50,215 nt of DNA from a bacterium (GCA_030539175.1 JAUNSN010000005.1:1-50215); one strand, 5' to 3'; counted from the first letter of the stretch, positions 1 through 7,490 are shown. The notes: generated by a model not told the origin, from the sequence alone. Made by a program: numbers and translations.

Positions 1-1
1 T

Positions 2-1555
2 GATACAATCATAAAGAACAATGATAAAGTGATTACATTAGGTGGAAGTGCGATATATTCTAGTTTTTCAGCTAGAAGTTGTTATGATGGAACAATTGCA
101 GTAATTGGTAATATGAATAAAGAAACAAATAAAAAATTAATTATGAAAAAAATTACTCATATTGGCAAAACAAATAAAAAAATGACGTCATTTATTATAA
201 ATGAATCATTAGATACTTGTGTTTCAACGAAATACGAAAACAATAAATTTATATTAACAGATAAAATCATAATTAAGCATTTACACATTTCTTTTAGAAA
301 AGGTGTTGATATCGATGCCATTTTAAATAATCCATATTTAAAATATAAATCTCTTTCAATTGATGTAATGATTCATAGTGTTAAAGAGTTTATTCCCAAA
401 ATAGTAAAATATATAAATAAAATTGATATTATTTTTTGTAATATGAAAGAGTATTCACTTATAAAAGAATATATTGAGGATATACCATTAAAAATAATTA
501 CTAATGAGGATAAACCAGTTATAGTAATTAATAAAGAAAGTATTACTTTTTTTGAAATTAAAAAAATAAATAATATAGTTTCATTTACTGGAGCTGGCGA
601 TACTTTTATTGGAGGCTTTTTAGCAAAATATATTAAAAATAAAAACATTAAATTATCAGTCAAACAAGGAATAGTTAATTCAAGAGAAAAACTAAAACAT
701 TTTGGTCCGTTATACAATGAAGTTAATTGGAAAAATAACATTTTAATAAAAGAATATGAGCTTCCTAATAATATTATTGTAATTGGTAATTCGTGTGCTG
801 GTAAAACAACGTTTATTGACTGTTTTAAAGAAAAATATAATATATTTTCTGATATTGATGATTTAGAACCTTTATTGGAAGTGTTTAAATTGGATGACCT
901 TTTATATGAAAATAAAATAGAAGATTTTTTAAATATTAAAGAGCATTTAATTTATTCTTCATTCATATGGGAGGAATATAATAGAGATTTAAATAATGTA
1001 TTGCATTATACCAAACCTTCCAAAAGTGGTAAAGGACATGATATTATTAGGCCTATATTATGGGATTATATTATAAAATTTGCTGTAGCAAAATGTAATA
1101 ATAATAACATAATCCAATTTTCACGAGGTTATGATGTTAATTATACCAAAGAATATAAAGATAATCCCTATGTTAGAAGCTTATCATCTTTTATTAGTAA
1201 AATTAACCAAAATCTTATTATTATAAATTTGACTTCAGACCTTAAAACTAGAAAAGAAAGAAACATAATTAGATTCAATAATGGCGGACATTATGTATCT
1301 GAAGAAACAATGGATAGTGTATATGGCACTGATTTATTCTATTATACAAAAACAAAGAATAATAATGGATATATCATTATAAATAATAAAGAATATCCTG
1401 TATATAATATTATAAACAATAAAAATTTATCAAAAATTGATTTAAATAAATTTATGTTTTATAATGTTAATGAAGTTATAAAATATTATAATGAATTTAA
1501 GGAGGATGAAAAAAATGAATTTAAAAAAGGTTCAAAAGGAAATATGGCAAAATAA
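2..1555 (+). CDS. PfkB-family kinase fused to a P-loop kinase (5' partial)
   Basis: The frame is open to the left edge, so the true start lies upstream; the first possible start here is a GTG at 29. The N-terminal half looks like a PfkB (ribokinase-like) sugar or nucleoside kinase: an early LGGSAIYSS segment and, near codon 195, the signature FTGAGDTFIGGF with the catalytic Asp of GAGD. The second half opens with a Walker A motif, GNSCAGKTT, near codon 255, followed by about 240 residues resembling a small-molecule or nucleotide kinase (SRGYD, DLKTRKERN). PfkB enzymes phosphorylate sugars or nucleosides; a second kinase in the same chain would suit two successive phosphorylations, but no substrate can be read from the sequence. 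It overlaps the MazG-like gene by 41 bases, so the two are probably co-translated. The domain calls are fairly secure, the role is not. Confidence 0.7.
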   Translation, partial: DTIIKNNDKVITLGGSAIYSSFSARSCYDGTIAVIGNMNKETNKKLIMKKITHIGKTNKKMTSFIINESLDTCVSTKYENNKFILTDKIIIKHLHISFRKGVDIDAILNNPYLKYKSLSIDVMIHSVKEFIPKIVKYINKIDIIFCNMKEYSLIKEYIEDIPLKIITNEDKPVIVINKESITFFEIKKINNIVSFTGAGDTFIGGFLAKYIKNKNIKLSVKQGIVNSREKLKHFGPLYNEVNWKNNILIKEYELPNNIIVIGNSCAGKTTFIDCFKEKYNIFSDIDDLEPLLEVFKLDDLLYENKIEDFLNIKEHLIYSSFIWEEYNRDLNNVLHYTKPSKSGKGHDIIRPILWDYIIKFAVAKCNNNNIIQFSRGYDVNYTKEYKDNPYVRSLSSFISKINQNLIIINLTSDLKTRKERNIIRFNNGGHYVSEETMDSVYGTDLFYYTKTKNNNGYIIINNKEYPVYNIINNKNLSKIDLNKFMFYNVNEVIKYYNEFKEDEKNEFKKGSKGNMAK

Positions 1556-1814
1556 AGTTAATAAAGGATTTAATACTATGGATGTAAATAAGGAATTTTG
1601 TTTGTTATATGGTGAAGTTGCAGAGGCTTATGAGGCCTATAGAAAAAAGAAAGATGATTTGGGTGAAGAACTTGCTGATATTGCTATATACTTGATGGGA
1701 TTATCTGAAATGCTTGGTTTTGATTTAGAAGAGCAAATAGAATATAAAGTTAACAAAAATTCTAAAAGGGTTTATAAGAATATTGATGGAGTTAATGTTA
1801 GAGTTAGTGATTAA
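1515..1814 (+). CDS. MazG-like nucleotide pyrophosphohydrolase
   Basis: A 99-aa all-helical protein with the MazG-type metal-binding pattern: GEVAEAYEAYR followed by GEELADIAIYLMGL, giving the paired ExxE and ExxD motifs that bind Mg2+ and hydrolyse NTPs or dNTPs to monophosphates. The length fits a single-domain MazG-like enzyme. I chose the ATG at 1515 because AAGGAGG at 1499-1505 sits about nine bases before it; an in-frame ATG at 1491 lies upstream of that site. It overlaps the preceding kinase, which suggests a nucleotide-metabolism pair (kinase plus house-cleaning pyrophosphatase). The substrate is unknown. An intrinsic terminator follows directly. Confidence 0.75.
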   Translation: MNLKKVQKEIWQNKVNKGFNTMDVNKEFCLLYGEVAEAYEAYRKKKDDLGEELADIAIYLMGLSEMLGFDLEEQIEYKVNKNSKRVYKNIDGVNVRVSD

Positions 1815-1839
1815 CAAAAACATAAAAACAGTTATAAAA

Positions 1840-1865
1840 CTAAACAGAAATGTTTAGCTTTTTTT
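1840..1865 (+). terminator. intrinsic terminator after the MazG-like gene
   Basis: A perfect 7-bp stem (CTAAACA/TGTTTAG) with a GAAA tetraloop is followed by CTTTTTTT. It lies 25 bases after the MazG-like stop codon and separates that transcript from the SHOCT/recombinase pair. Confidence 0.85.
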
Positions 1866-1939
1866 ATGGAAAAATAGTTTATAAGAATATTTTTTTCATA
1901 TTTAAAAAACCTTTATAATAAAATTTAGAGGAGGTAATC

Positions 1940-2077
1940 ATGAAAGAAATAATCAAAGAATTAAAATTAATAATTAACAAAGAATTATACCAAAAGAAAA
2001 TTATTAGTTTTGAAGAATTTAAATTAATGAACGAAGAACTACTAAAGGAGCAATGTGATGAATGTATTACAAGTTAG
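1940..2077 (+). CDS. 45-aa SHOCT-like protein upstream of the recombinase
   Basis: A short ORF preceded by GAGGAGGT at 1929-1936. The peptide (starts MKEIIKELKL, then YQKKIISFEEFKLMNEELL) matches the SHOCT-type pattern of two short helices around an 'I-ISxEEF' turn, a fold usually involved in oligomerisation or protein contact. It overlaps the recombinase start by 20 bases (ATG at 2058), so they are translationally coupled. The same small-protein-then-recombinase order recurs at 48.3 kb, where the protein is 64 aa (KLKFNSELYEQKVISSEVFKEYRQK). The conserved pairing suggests a recombination accessory role (inference). A likely -10 (TATAAT, 1914-1919) lies just upstream, with no clear -35. Confidence 0.7.
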   Translation: MKEIIKELKLIINKELYQKKIISFEEFKLMNEELLKEQCDECITS

Positions 2078-3641
2078 AAATGAATTACTAAGAGGTAAAA
2101 CAATTTTTGATATGAATCTTAATGTTGGTTATTATGCAAGAGTATCAACTGAAAAAGATGATCAATTAAATAGTTTAGAGAATAAGTCTAATAATTTTAA
2201 AGATATGATTATGGAAACTTAAAATTGTACTTTAGTAGGTGAATACATTGATGAAGGAATAAGTGGAACAAGTGTAAAAAATAGAGAGAAATTTTTAAAA
2301 ATGATTGATGATTCTGCTTCAGGTAAGTTAGATTTAATAGTTACAAAAGAAATATCAAGATTTTCTAGAAATGTCGTAGATAGTATTAAATATACAGAGG
2401 AATTATTAAATAATGGAACGGTAGTTTTTTTTATAAGTGATAATATTAATACGATATATCCAGACAGTGAATTTAGGTTAGCACTTATGTCATCTTTAGC
2501 TCAAGATGAGGTAAGAAAATTAAGTGAAAGAGTTAAATTTGGAATCAAAAGAATGATTAAAGATGGAAAAATTATTGGTGGAAATCTTACTGGATATTAT
2601 CGTAAAGATGGAAAAATGATAATAAATGAAGAAGAAAAGCCAATTATAGAAATATTATTTAATTTATATGCAACAGGAAAGTATTCTTTTGAAAAAATTT
2701 CAGATATTCTTTATAAAAAGGGTTATAAAAATAAAAAAGGCAATCCATATTCAGGTACAACATTAAAAAAATTCATTTTAAATCCAAGATATAAAGGATA
2801 TTATACTGCAAATATGTCTAGAGTAGAAAGCTATAAAACCCATAAGAAAATAGATATTCCCAAAGAAGAGCAAATAATTTATAAAAGCAAGTTAATTGAA
2901 CCGATAGTGTCTGAAGAATTATGGAATAAAGCAAATGAATTATATAGAAAAAAACGTAGTTTAAGGAACATTAATGTTGTTACTTCACAAAAAGTAATTG
3001 ATGAATCAATTTATACTAATAAACTAATATGTAAAAATCACAATGAATATTTTATAAGATGCGCTGGAAGTAATAGAAAAAGTAATCCTTCATGGGTATG
3101 CAAAAAATATAAAAACAAGGGAGTATTAGAATGCAACTCGCCTATAATAAGAGAGAAATGCTTAAATATCTTTCTTGCTAATATTATAGAAGAATATATT
3201 AAAGATAAATTATTTATTACGAAAAATGAAATTATTGATTTATATAATGAAATATTTTTTAAAGCTAATAATAAACTAAAAATAGAAATTGTTGAAAAAA
3301 TAAAAGATTTAAGGTCAAATAGAGATAAATTAATTGATCTTAATTTATCAAATATTATATCAAGCGATGAATTAAAAAAAAGACTGTTAAAAAATGATAA
3401 AGAAATAAACAAGGCACAAGATTTATTAAATAATATGGATTTAAATAATAATTATTATGATAGATTAAAATGCATAGATTTAGAAATAGATAAGTTGTCA
3501 AGTATAAAAGATAATCTGAAAATCTATATAGATTTGTTAATTGAAAAAATAGAAATAAGTAAATTAAATACTAGATTTAAAATGAATTTAGATATTCATT
3601 TTAGAAGCGGAGAAATAAAAAATATTTATTATGAAAATTAA
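2058..3641 (+). pseudogene. large serine recombinase interrupted by a nonsense codon
   Basis: Read from the ATG at 2058, this is a large serine recombinase aligning along its length with the intact gene at 48.5 kb. It has the catalytic motif YYARVSTEKD, then YIDEGISGT, SRFSRN and LAQDEVRKLSERVKFG of the resolvase domain, a recombinase domain (NPRYKGYYTANMS), a zinc-ribbon-like Cys region (LICKNHN...WVCKKY...LECNSPI) and a C-terminal coiled coil. Codon 55 is TAA (2220-2222). The homologue has Lys at this place in DAKNWTF, so one AAA-to-TAA change explains it, and the frame stays open on both sides. The long downstream ORF (from 2301) lacks the nucleophilic Ser and cannot catalyse strand exchange. 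It would have integrated or excised the element lying to its left. Confidence 0.9.
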
Positions 3642-3678
3642 ATATTATGTCGAATAATTTTTTTTAGAGGAAAAATCA

Positions 3679-3873
3679 GTGCCTAGCAACCCAGGGTTTG
3701 TAGAATTAGGAAATCGACTAGGGAAAGAAACATTATTTTCTTACATAAAGAATTTTGGATTCGGTGCAAAAACCAATGTTGACTTAAATGGTGAAGCTAA
3801 TGGTATACTGTTTCCATTATCCAAAGTTGGTCCTTTAGAATTAGCCACTACTGCCTTTGGTCAAGGTATATAG
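3679..3873 (+). pseudogene. penicillin-binding protein transpeptidase fragment
   Basis: This 64-codon stretch (SNPGFVELGNRLGKE, FGFGAKTNVDLNGEA, VGPLELATTAFGQGI) is the part of a class B PBP (PBP2/FtsI/SpoVD type) transpeptidase domain from the SxN motif to just before the KTG motif. In the family the text before SNPGF would supply the first Ser of SxN; here it is Pro, and further upstream the sequence is unrelated and hits a stop at 3655. After GQGI the family continues with residues like xVTPLQ; here the next codon is TAG. The fragment is therefore cut at both ends. It has no ribosome binding site of its own. It most likely marks the chromosomal gene used as integration target, a hybrid attachment site beside recombinase 1. 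Typical PBPs exceed 500 aa, so it is non-functional. Confidence 0.8.
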
Positions 3874-3968
3874 CAAGAGAAACATTTAAGTTTAAAAAGC
3901 ATAATGGAATCAAGAAAGTTGATGTAGAATATATTTACATAATTAAACTAAGAACAGAATATTCGTAA
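3873..3968 (+). other. 31-codon open frame abutting the PBP fragment, probable remnant
   Basis: Immediately after the PBP fragment, in another frame, an open stretch reads ARETFKFKKHNGIKKV then DVEYIYIIKLRTEYS and stops at 3966-3968. Its composition resembles the C-terminus of a basic protein. It has no start codon or ribosome binding site and I cannot assign a family. It may be the tail of a gene cut by the same junction, or the first unique sequence of the element that begins here. Confidence 0.3.
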
Positions 3969-4009
3969 CAATTTTAATAACAAAAACCATTTTTGAAATT
4001 AATTATATA

Positions 4010-4018
4010 TGTTATACT
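4010..4018 (+). promoter_or_regulatory. extended -10 promoter for the 79-aa gene
   Basis: TGTTATACT ends 23 bases before the ATG at 4042. The TGT just before the hexamer is an extended -10; I see no good -35. The same arrangement precedes several other genes in the window. Confidence 0.5.
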
Positions 4019-4041
4019 TATGTTAATAGTGGTGATATTTA

Positions 4042-4281
4042 ATGAGTATAGAGGAATTAAAAAAAATATTTTTGGATGCAGGAGAAGTCAAATTTAGATT
4101 ATATAGTTTGGATTATGTTATAACAAAAACAGATAATGGTGTTATTATTTATCCAATCATATATGATAAAAAACAAATCAAATATGATTCTATTGATGAG
4201 TTATTAAATAGTTATTTAATATATAACGAAACTATTATACAAAACGAAAATAAAATTATGAAAATAGAACAAAATGTGTAA
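4042..4281 (+). CDS. 79-aa hypothetical protein
   Basis: A small protein starting MSIEELKKIFLDAG, with alternating strand-like segments (EVKFRLYSLDYVITK, GVIIYPIIYDKKQ) and a helical end (SIDELLNSYLIYNE). There is no signal peptide or membrane segment. I do not recognise the family. GTGG/GTGAT precedes the ATG as a weak ribosome binding site. The gene stands alone, convergent with the HTH gene across a shared terminator, close to the presumed left end of the larger element. Confidence 0.65.
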   Translation: MSIEELKKIFLDAGEVKFRLYSLDYVITKTDNGVIIYPIIYDKKQIKYDSIDELLNSYLIYNETIIQNENKIMKIEQNV

Positions 4282-4290
4282 TAAAAAAAG

Positions 4291-4319
4291 GAAATATAAT
4301 TAACTTATATTTCGATTTT
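4291..4319. terminator. bidirectional terminator
   Basis: A 9-bp stem (GAAATATAA/TTATATTTC) with a 5-base loop is preceded by an A-run and followed by a T-rich stretch. It can end both the 79-aa gene and the convergent HTH gene, whose stop codon lies in the loop. Confidence 0.8.
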
Positions 4320-4767
4320 TTGTTTTTGATAAAATCCAATCAATTGATATACCATATCTTTTTGCTATATTTGATATATATGATGTTGTTATTAAAGCTT
4401 TGTTACTTTCATATTTATGGCAATTTGATTGACTAAATCCAACTACTTCAGCAAATTCTGCTTGTGTTAATTGCAAACTTTCTCTGATTTCTTTTAATTT
4501 TTTTGAAACTTCCATACTATTAATTTCGTAATTAATTGGATTATAAAATTTAGTGTTTGAAAATCCTAGTAAATAATCAATGCTTATATTGTAGTAGTTT
4601 GAAAGTTTATTCAATTGTCTTAAAGGAATAATATCTTTTCCACATTCCCATCCAGCATAAGTAGATCTTTTTACATCTAAGATTTTAGCAATTTCTTTTT
4701 GTGTTAATTCTAAATCTTCTCTCATATTTTTCAATCTGGAAAAAGCATTATCTAAATCCATATACAT
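4300..4767 (-). CDS. tandem-HTH XRE-family regulator
   Basis: 155 aa with two complete Cro/cI-type helix-turn-helix domains in one chain. The first is residues 8-68 (REDLELTQKEIAKILDVKRS, then YNISIDYLLG); the second is about 88-150 (RESLQLTQAEFAEVVGFSQS, then YGISIDWIL). The halves resemble each other, as after an internal duplication. Such a protein could bind a palindrome as a monomer or bridge two sites. An 18-bp perfect palindrome lies 67 bases upstream at 4834-4851 and is a plausible autoregulatory operator (inference). There is no peptidase or sensor domain. It may be the element's repressor, although no excisionase or early-gene promoter is obvious beside it. Confidence 0.85.
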   Translation of the reverse strand: MYMDLDNAFSRLKNMREDLELTQKEIAKILDVKRSTYAGWECGKDIIPLRQLNKLSNYYNISIDYLLGFSNTKFYNPINYEINSMEVSKKLKEIRESLQLTQAEFAEVVGFSQSNCHKYESNKALITTSYISNIAKRYGISIDWILSKTKNRNIS

Positions 4768-4833
4768 ATTAATATCACCAAGATAATTTTCTCATTTAAA
4801 ATAAGAAATACCGTGATGTGTGGTCTATTGTAA

Positions 4834-4851
4834 TTTTGTTTGCAAACAAAA
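4834..4851. promoter_or_regulatory. 18-bp perfect palindrome, possible HTH operator
   Basis: TTTTGTTTGCAAACAAAA is a perfect 18-bp inverted repeat between the HTH gene start and the LysR terminator. The position suits an operator in the HTH promoter region. Binding is inferred. Confidence 0.5.
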
Positions 4852-4876
4852 AAAGTTGCTAATTTGCAACTTTTTC
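4850..4876 (-). terminator. terminator of the LysR gene
   Basis: AAAAAGTTGC/GCAACTTTTT forms a 10-bp stem with a 6-base loop. On the minus strand it follows the LysR stop codon and is trailed by a T-run. Confidence 0.8.
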
Positions 4877-4887
4877 AGAATATTATA

Positions 4888-5772
4888 TTATTTTTGATTT
4901 TCAATTAAATGAATTAATTCTGATGTAGCATAATTTGGAAAATTATTCTTATTAGTTATCATTATTAAGTTTACTGGCTGAAATTCATCTTTCAGTTTTA
5001 TTTCATAAAGTTCTTTTTTTTCTAAATTATCTTGAATAAACTCTTTAATTGCAATCCCTATTCCAAATCCTTCTTTTACAAATTCATATACTAGAGAATG
5101 GCTAGCAAGATTAATGTAGGCTCTATATTGATTTTTATCTGAAAACACAAAGTTAGTTTGAATAGGATTAATTGTATTTAATATTAATTTTTCATTTTCA
5201 ATATCTTTAAATTCAATTTTATGTGTAGAATATTTTTTGTACTTTTCGTTTCCAATTAAACAATAATGTAGTTTTTTGAAGTTATAAACTTTTAACCCTT
5301 CCAATTTTTTATCATCATCACCAGCATATATAATTGCTATATCTATTGCTCCGTTTTTTACCATATTAATTAAATTAGGTGTATAACTTTCTTCAATAGA
5401 TATATTGATGTTTGGAAATGATAGAGAATATTTTTTTAAGTAATCCATTAAAAAATATTTCAAAATTGTATTACTTGTTCCTATTTTAATTTCTCCAATA
5501 TCAAGTTTGGTTATGTTTGAAAATTGATTTTCTGCCTCATATATTTGTTCAACAGCAGGTCGAATATAGTTATAAAAATTTTTACCTTCTTCAGTTAAAC
5601 TAATGCCTTTTTTACTTCTGAAAAACAGATTACCATTTAATTGATTTTCTAAGTTTTTAATTGTTTTAGTAACTGCAGGTTGGGATATTGATAATTTTTT
5701 TGATGCTTCTGTTATACTATTGCAATTTGCTACAACATAAAAAACACGATATAATTCAAAATTTATATTCAT
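4888..5772 (-). CDS. LysR-family transcriptional regulator
   Basis: A full-length 294-aa LysR regulator. The N-terminal winged HTH is intact (ITEASKKLSISQPAVTKTIK at about residues 19-38, then RSKKGISLTEEGKNFY). The rest is the two-lobed periplasmic-binding-like effector domain (IGTSNTILKYFL, IAIIYAGDDD, then VYEFVKEGFGIGIAI near the end). It has its own GGAGGACG ribosome binding site and a promoter facing left. It is divergent from the radical SAM peptide operon, the classic layout for a LysR protein controlling the adjacent operon and itself. The co-inducer is unknown. Confidence 0.92.
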   Translation of the reverse strand: MNINFELYRVFYVVANCNSITEASKKLSISQPAVTKTIKNLENQLNGNLFFRSKKGISLTEEGKNFYNYIRPAVEQIYEAENQFSNITKLDIGEIKIGTSNTILKYFLMDYLKKYSLSFPNINISIEESYTPNLINMVKNGAIDIAIIYAGDDDKKLEGLKVYNFKKLHYCLIGNEKYKKYSTHKIEFKDIENEKLILNTINPIQTNFVFSDKNQYRAYINLASHSLVYEFVKEGFGIGIAIKEFIQDNLEKKELYEIKLKDEFQPVNLIMITNKNNFPNYATSELIHLIENQK

Positions 5773-5793
5773 ATAATACGTCCTCCAGTTATA

Positions 5794-5822
5794 ATTATAC
5801 CAAAAAATATTATTTTAACCAA
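5794..5822 (-). promoter_or_regulatory. promoter of the LysR gene
   Basis: On the minus strand TTGGTT and TATAAT are spaced by exactly 17 bases, with the -10 about 22 bases before the LysR start. Confidence 0.65.
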
Positions 5823-5824
5823 CT

Positions 5825-5840
5825 ATTTTAGTTCAAAAAT
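5825..5840. promoter_or_regulatory. candidate LysR box
   Basis: ATTTTAGTTCAAAAAT is an interrupted dyad of the T-N11-A type used by LysR proteins. It lies between the divergent promoters and touches the -35 of the peptide operon promoter. Binding is inferred. Confidence 0.4.
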
Positions 5841-5868
5841 TGCTTTATCCATAACTTTTTGTTATAAT
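5840..5868 (+). promoter_or_regulatory. promoter of the peptide operon
   Basis: TTGCTT and TATAAT are separated by 17 bases, with an extended -10 (TGT before TATAAT). It is the best promoter upstream of the 26-aa peptide ORF and leaves a leader of about 65 bases. Confidence 0.75.
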
Positions 5869-5939
5869 GAATATGAGAAATTTGTATAAAAAGACTTGTA
5901 AATGTTATTGTATAATATTATTCGAGAGGAGGGTGTGCA

Positions 5940-6020
5940 ATGAAATCTTTAAATAAAAAAGTTGTTGTTAAATCTGAAAATGTTACAACAAGTAATGCTT
6001 CTTGTCATTACCATATCTAA
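5940..6020 (+). CDS. 26-aa candidate RiPP precursor peptide
   Basis: A short ORF with an excellent ribosome binding site (GAGGAGGG at 5925-5932). The peptide has a basic N-terminus (MKSLNKKVVVK), a polar middle (SENVTTSN) and a distinctive C-terminus, ASCHYHI. One Cys, two His and one Tyr in the last five residues form a plausible core for radical SAM modification, such as a Cys thioether or aromatic/His crosslink. It is the first gene after a LysR-controlled promoter and lies 81 bases before a radical SAM/SPASM enzyme, the usual precursor position. A 12-bp stem-loop separates the two. No homologous family is known to me, so precursor status rests on context and composition. It could instead be a leader peptide controlling the operon. 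Confidence 0.65.
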   Translation: MKSLNKKVVVKSENVTTSNASCHYHI

Positions 6021-6048
6021 TAACATTGATAATTTAACTGGTCTAAGG

Positions 6049-6076
6049 ATATAGGGGAATCCTAATTCCCCTATAT
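6049..6076 (+). promoter_or_regulatory. 12-bp stem-loop between precursor and maturase
   Basis: ATATAGGGGAAT and ATTCCCCTATAT pair perfectly around a CCTA loop. No T-run follows, so it is not a standard terminator. Such hairpins between a RiPP precursor and its enzyme often protect the short transcript or limit read-through, so that more peptide than enzyme is made (inference). Confidence 0.7.
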
Positions 6077-6101
6077 AAAATTTGAAATAAGAGGTGTTTT
6101 T

Positions 6102-7460
6102 ATGTTTTTTGTAAGAGAAGTTGAATTTATCGAATATGAAAATTCAGAATATATAATGATTAATTTAATTAATGGTGCAACAGATATTATTGAAAAGAGT
6201 ATATATGAAAAAATCATTAATAAAGAATTTGATAATTTAAATCAAGATGTCATTGATAATTTGCTTGAAAGAAAGTATTTGTTTTCTGATGAGAATGAAT
6301 ATAATAAATTTATTGAAAGTATTGATACAAAGTTAGAAGACTTGGAAAAAAGAGCTACTCCGAACTTTTTAGTTGTTCCTAGTTATGCTTGTAATTTGCA
6401 TTGTATTTATTGTTATGAGCAAACATATATGATAAAGGGTACTACTGATATTGATCCCTTAAAAATGGTTGATTTGCAGTTTGAACGTATTGATAAAATA
6501 ATGAAACAATATGAAACTAAATATGGAAAAACAAAAGAAGATATACGTATTACAATAATGGGGGGAGAACCATTGTTAAGGTGTAATATTAAAACAATAG
6601 CATATATTTTTGAACAAACAAAGAAAAGAAATTATTCATTAGATATTGTTTCTAATGGAGTTGATTTAAATTACTATATTGAATTATTTAATGAGTATAA
6701 AGACACCCTTAAACATATACAAATTACCGTTGATGGTGTAAAAGATATTCATGATAAAAGAAGAATTTTCCATGATGGTAGAGGAAGTTTTGATTTAATA
6801 ATGAATAATATTAAATTATCACTTCAGAATAATATTCAAATAGTGTTAAGAGTTAATGTTGATTCAACCAACATTAATGAATTATCTGATTTAGCTGATA
6901 CATTAATAAAAGAGTTTAATTACGATAAGAATTTATTACCATATTTATATTTATTACAAGATGGTGGATGTTCTGGAGAATCAAATATTGTAAATGAAAA
7001 AGTGGGAATTGAAAAGATATTTGAATTAGAAGATAAAAATCCTAACATGGCAATATTTAGAAAAAAATTTCATCCAGCAGATTTTATTGAAAGTATTTTC
7101 AATGATGTTCCTTATCAACCCGTTTTGAGACATTGTGGTGCAGCAAAAAATCAATTTATTTTAGATTGCAAATCAAATGTATATAAATGTTGGCATGGTA
7201 TAGGAAATAACGGTTATAGAGTGGGAACATTTTATCCTAAATATGAAATAGATGATGAAATAATTAATCAATGGTTTAATAGAAGTGTTAAAGTTTTAGA
7301 CAAATGTAAAAATTGTAAATATAGATATATTTGTGGAACTGGATGTCCTGCTGCTAAACATATGAGTGATGATAAAATGGATATTACTTCACCTAGTTGT
7401 GTTGAATATAATGAATTAATAAAAACAATTATGTTAGAAAAATTAAAAAGAATTAAATAA
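6102..7460 (+). CDS. radical SAM/SPASM peptide maturase
   Basis: 452 aa. The N-terminal ~85 residues (VREVEFIEYENSEYIMI onward) are small and mixed, the size and place of a peptide-recognition domain. The radical SAM core follows with CNLHCIYC at residues 97-104, giving the CxxxCxxC 4Fe-4S motif, and MGGEPLL for SAM binding. The C-terminal SPASM region has HCGAAKN, then CKSNVYKC, then CKNCKYRYICGTGC and a last Cys in SPSC, enough for two auxiliary clusters. Such enzymes typically modify ribosomal peptides, making thioether or carbon-carbon bonds or epimers, or act as sulfatase maturases; no sulfatase is nearby. The 26-aa ORF just upstream is the obvious substrate. The start at 6102 has an AAGAGGTG site. 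Confidence 0.9.
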   Translation: MFFVREVEFIEYENSEYIMINLINGATDIIEKSIYEKIINKEFDNLNQDVIDNLLERKYLFSDENEYNKFIESIDTKLEDLEKRATPNFLVVPSYACNLHCIYCYEQTYMIKGTTDIDPLKMVDLQFERIDKIMKQYETKYGKTKEDIRITIMGGEPLLRCNIKTIAYIFEQTKKRNYSLDIVSNGVDLNYYIELFNEYKDTLKHIQITVDGVKDIHDKRRIFHDGRGSFDLIMNNIKLSLQNNIQIVLRVNVDSTNINELSDLADTLIKEFNYDKNLLPYLYLLQDGGCSGESNIVNEKVGIEKIFELEDKNPNMAIFRKKFHPADFIESIFNDVPYQPVLRHCGAAKNQFILDCKSNVYKCWHGIGNNGYRVGTFYPKYEIDDEIINQWFNRSVKVLDKCKNCKYRYICGTGCPAAKHMSDDKMDITSPSCVEYNELIKTIMLEKLKRIK

Positions 7461-7490
7461 AATATAGTATAATAAATGGAGGTGATTAAA

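Noticed and set aside
2220-2222. Stop-codon reassignment or programmed readthrough
   Set aside because: TAA ends many other genes here, and no reassignment signs are seen. The intact second recombinase makes simple mutation the better explanation.
2301-3641. A separate functional recombinase starting at 2301
   Set aside because: It lacks the catalytic Ser region found upstream in the same frame, and its homologue at 48.5 kb is one continuous protein. It is the downstream part of a gene broken by TAA.
3679-3873. A functional 64-aa protein
   Set aside because: It is a cut fragment of a PBP transpeptidase domain without a ribosome binding site.
5940-6020. Random small ORF explanation for the 26-aa peptide
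   Set aside because: Strong promoter, GAGGAGGG ribosome site and the downstream stem-loop and maturase make chance unlikely, though it is not proven.
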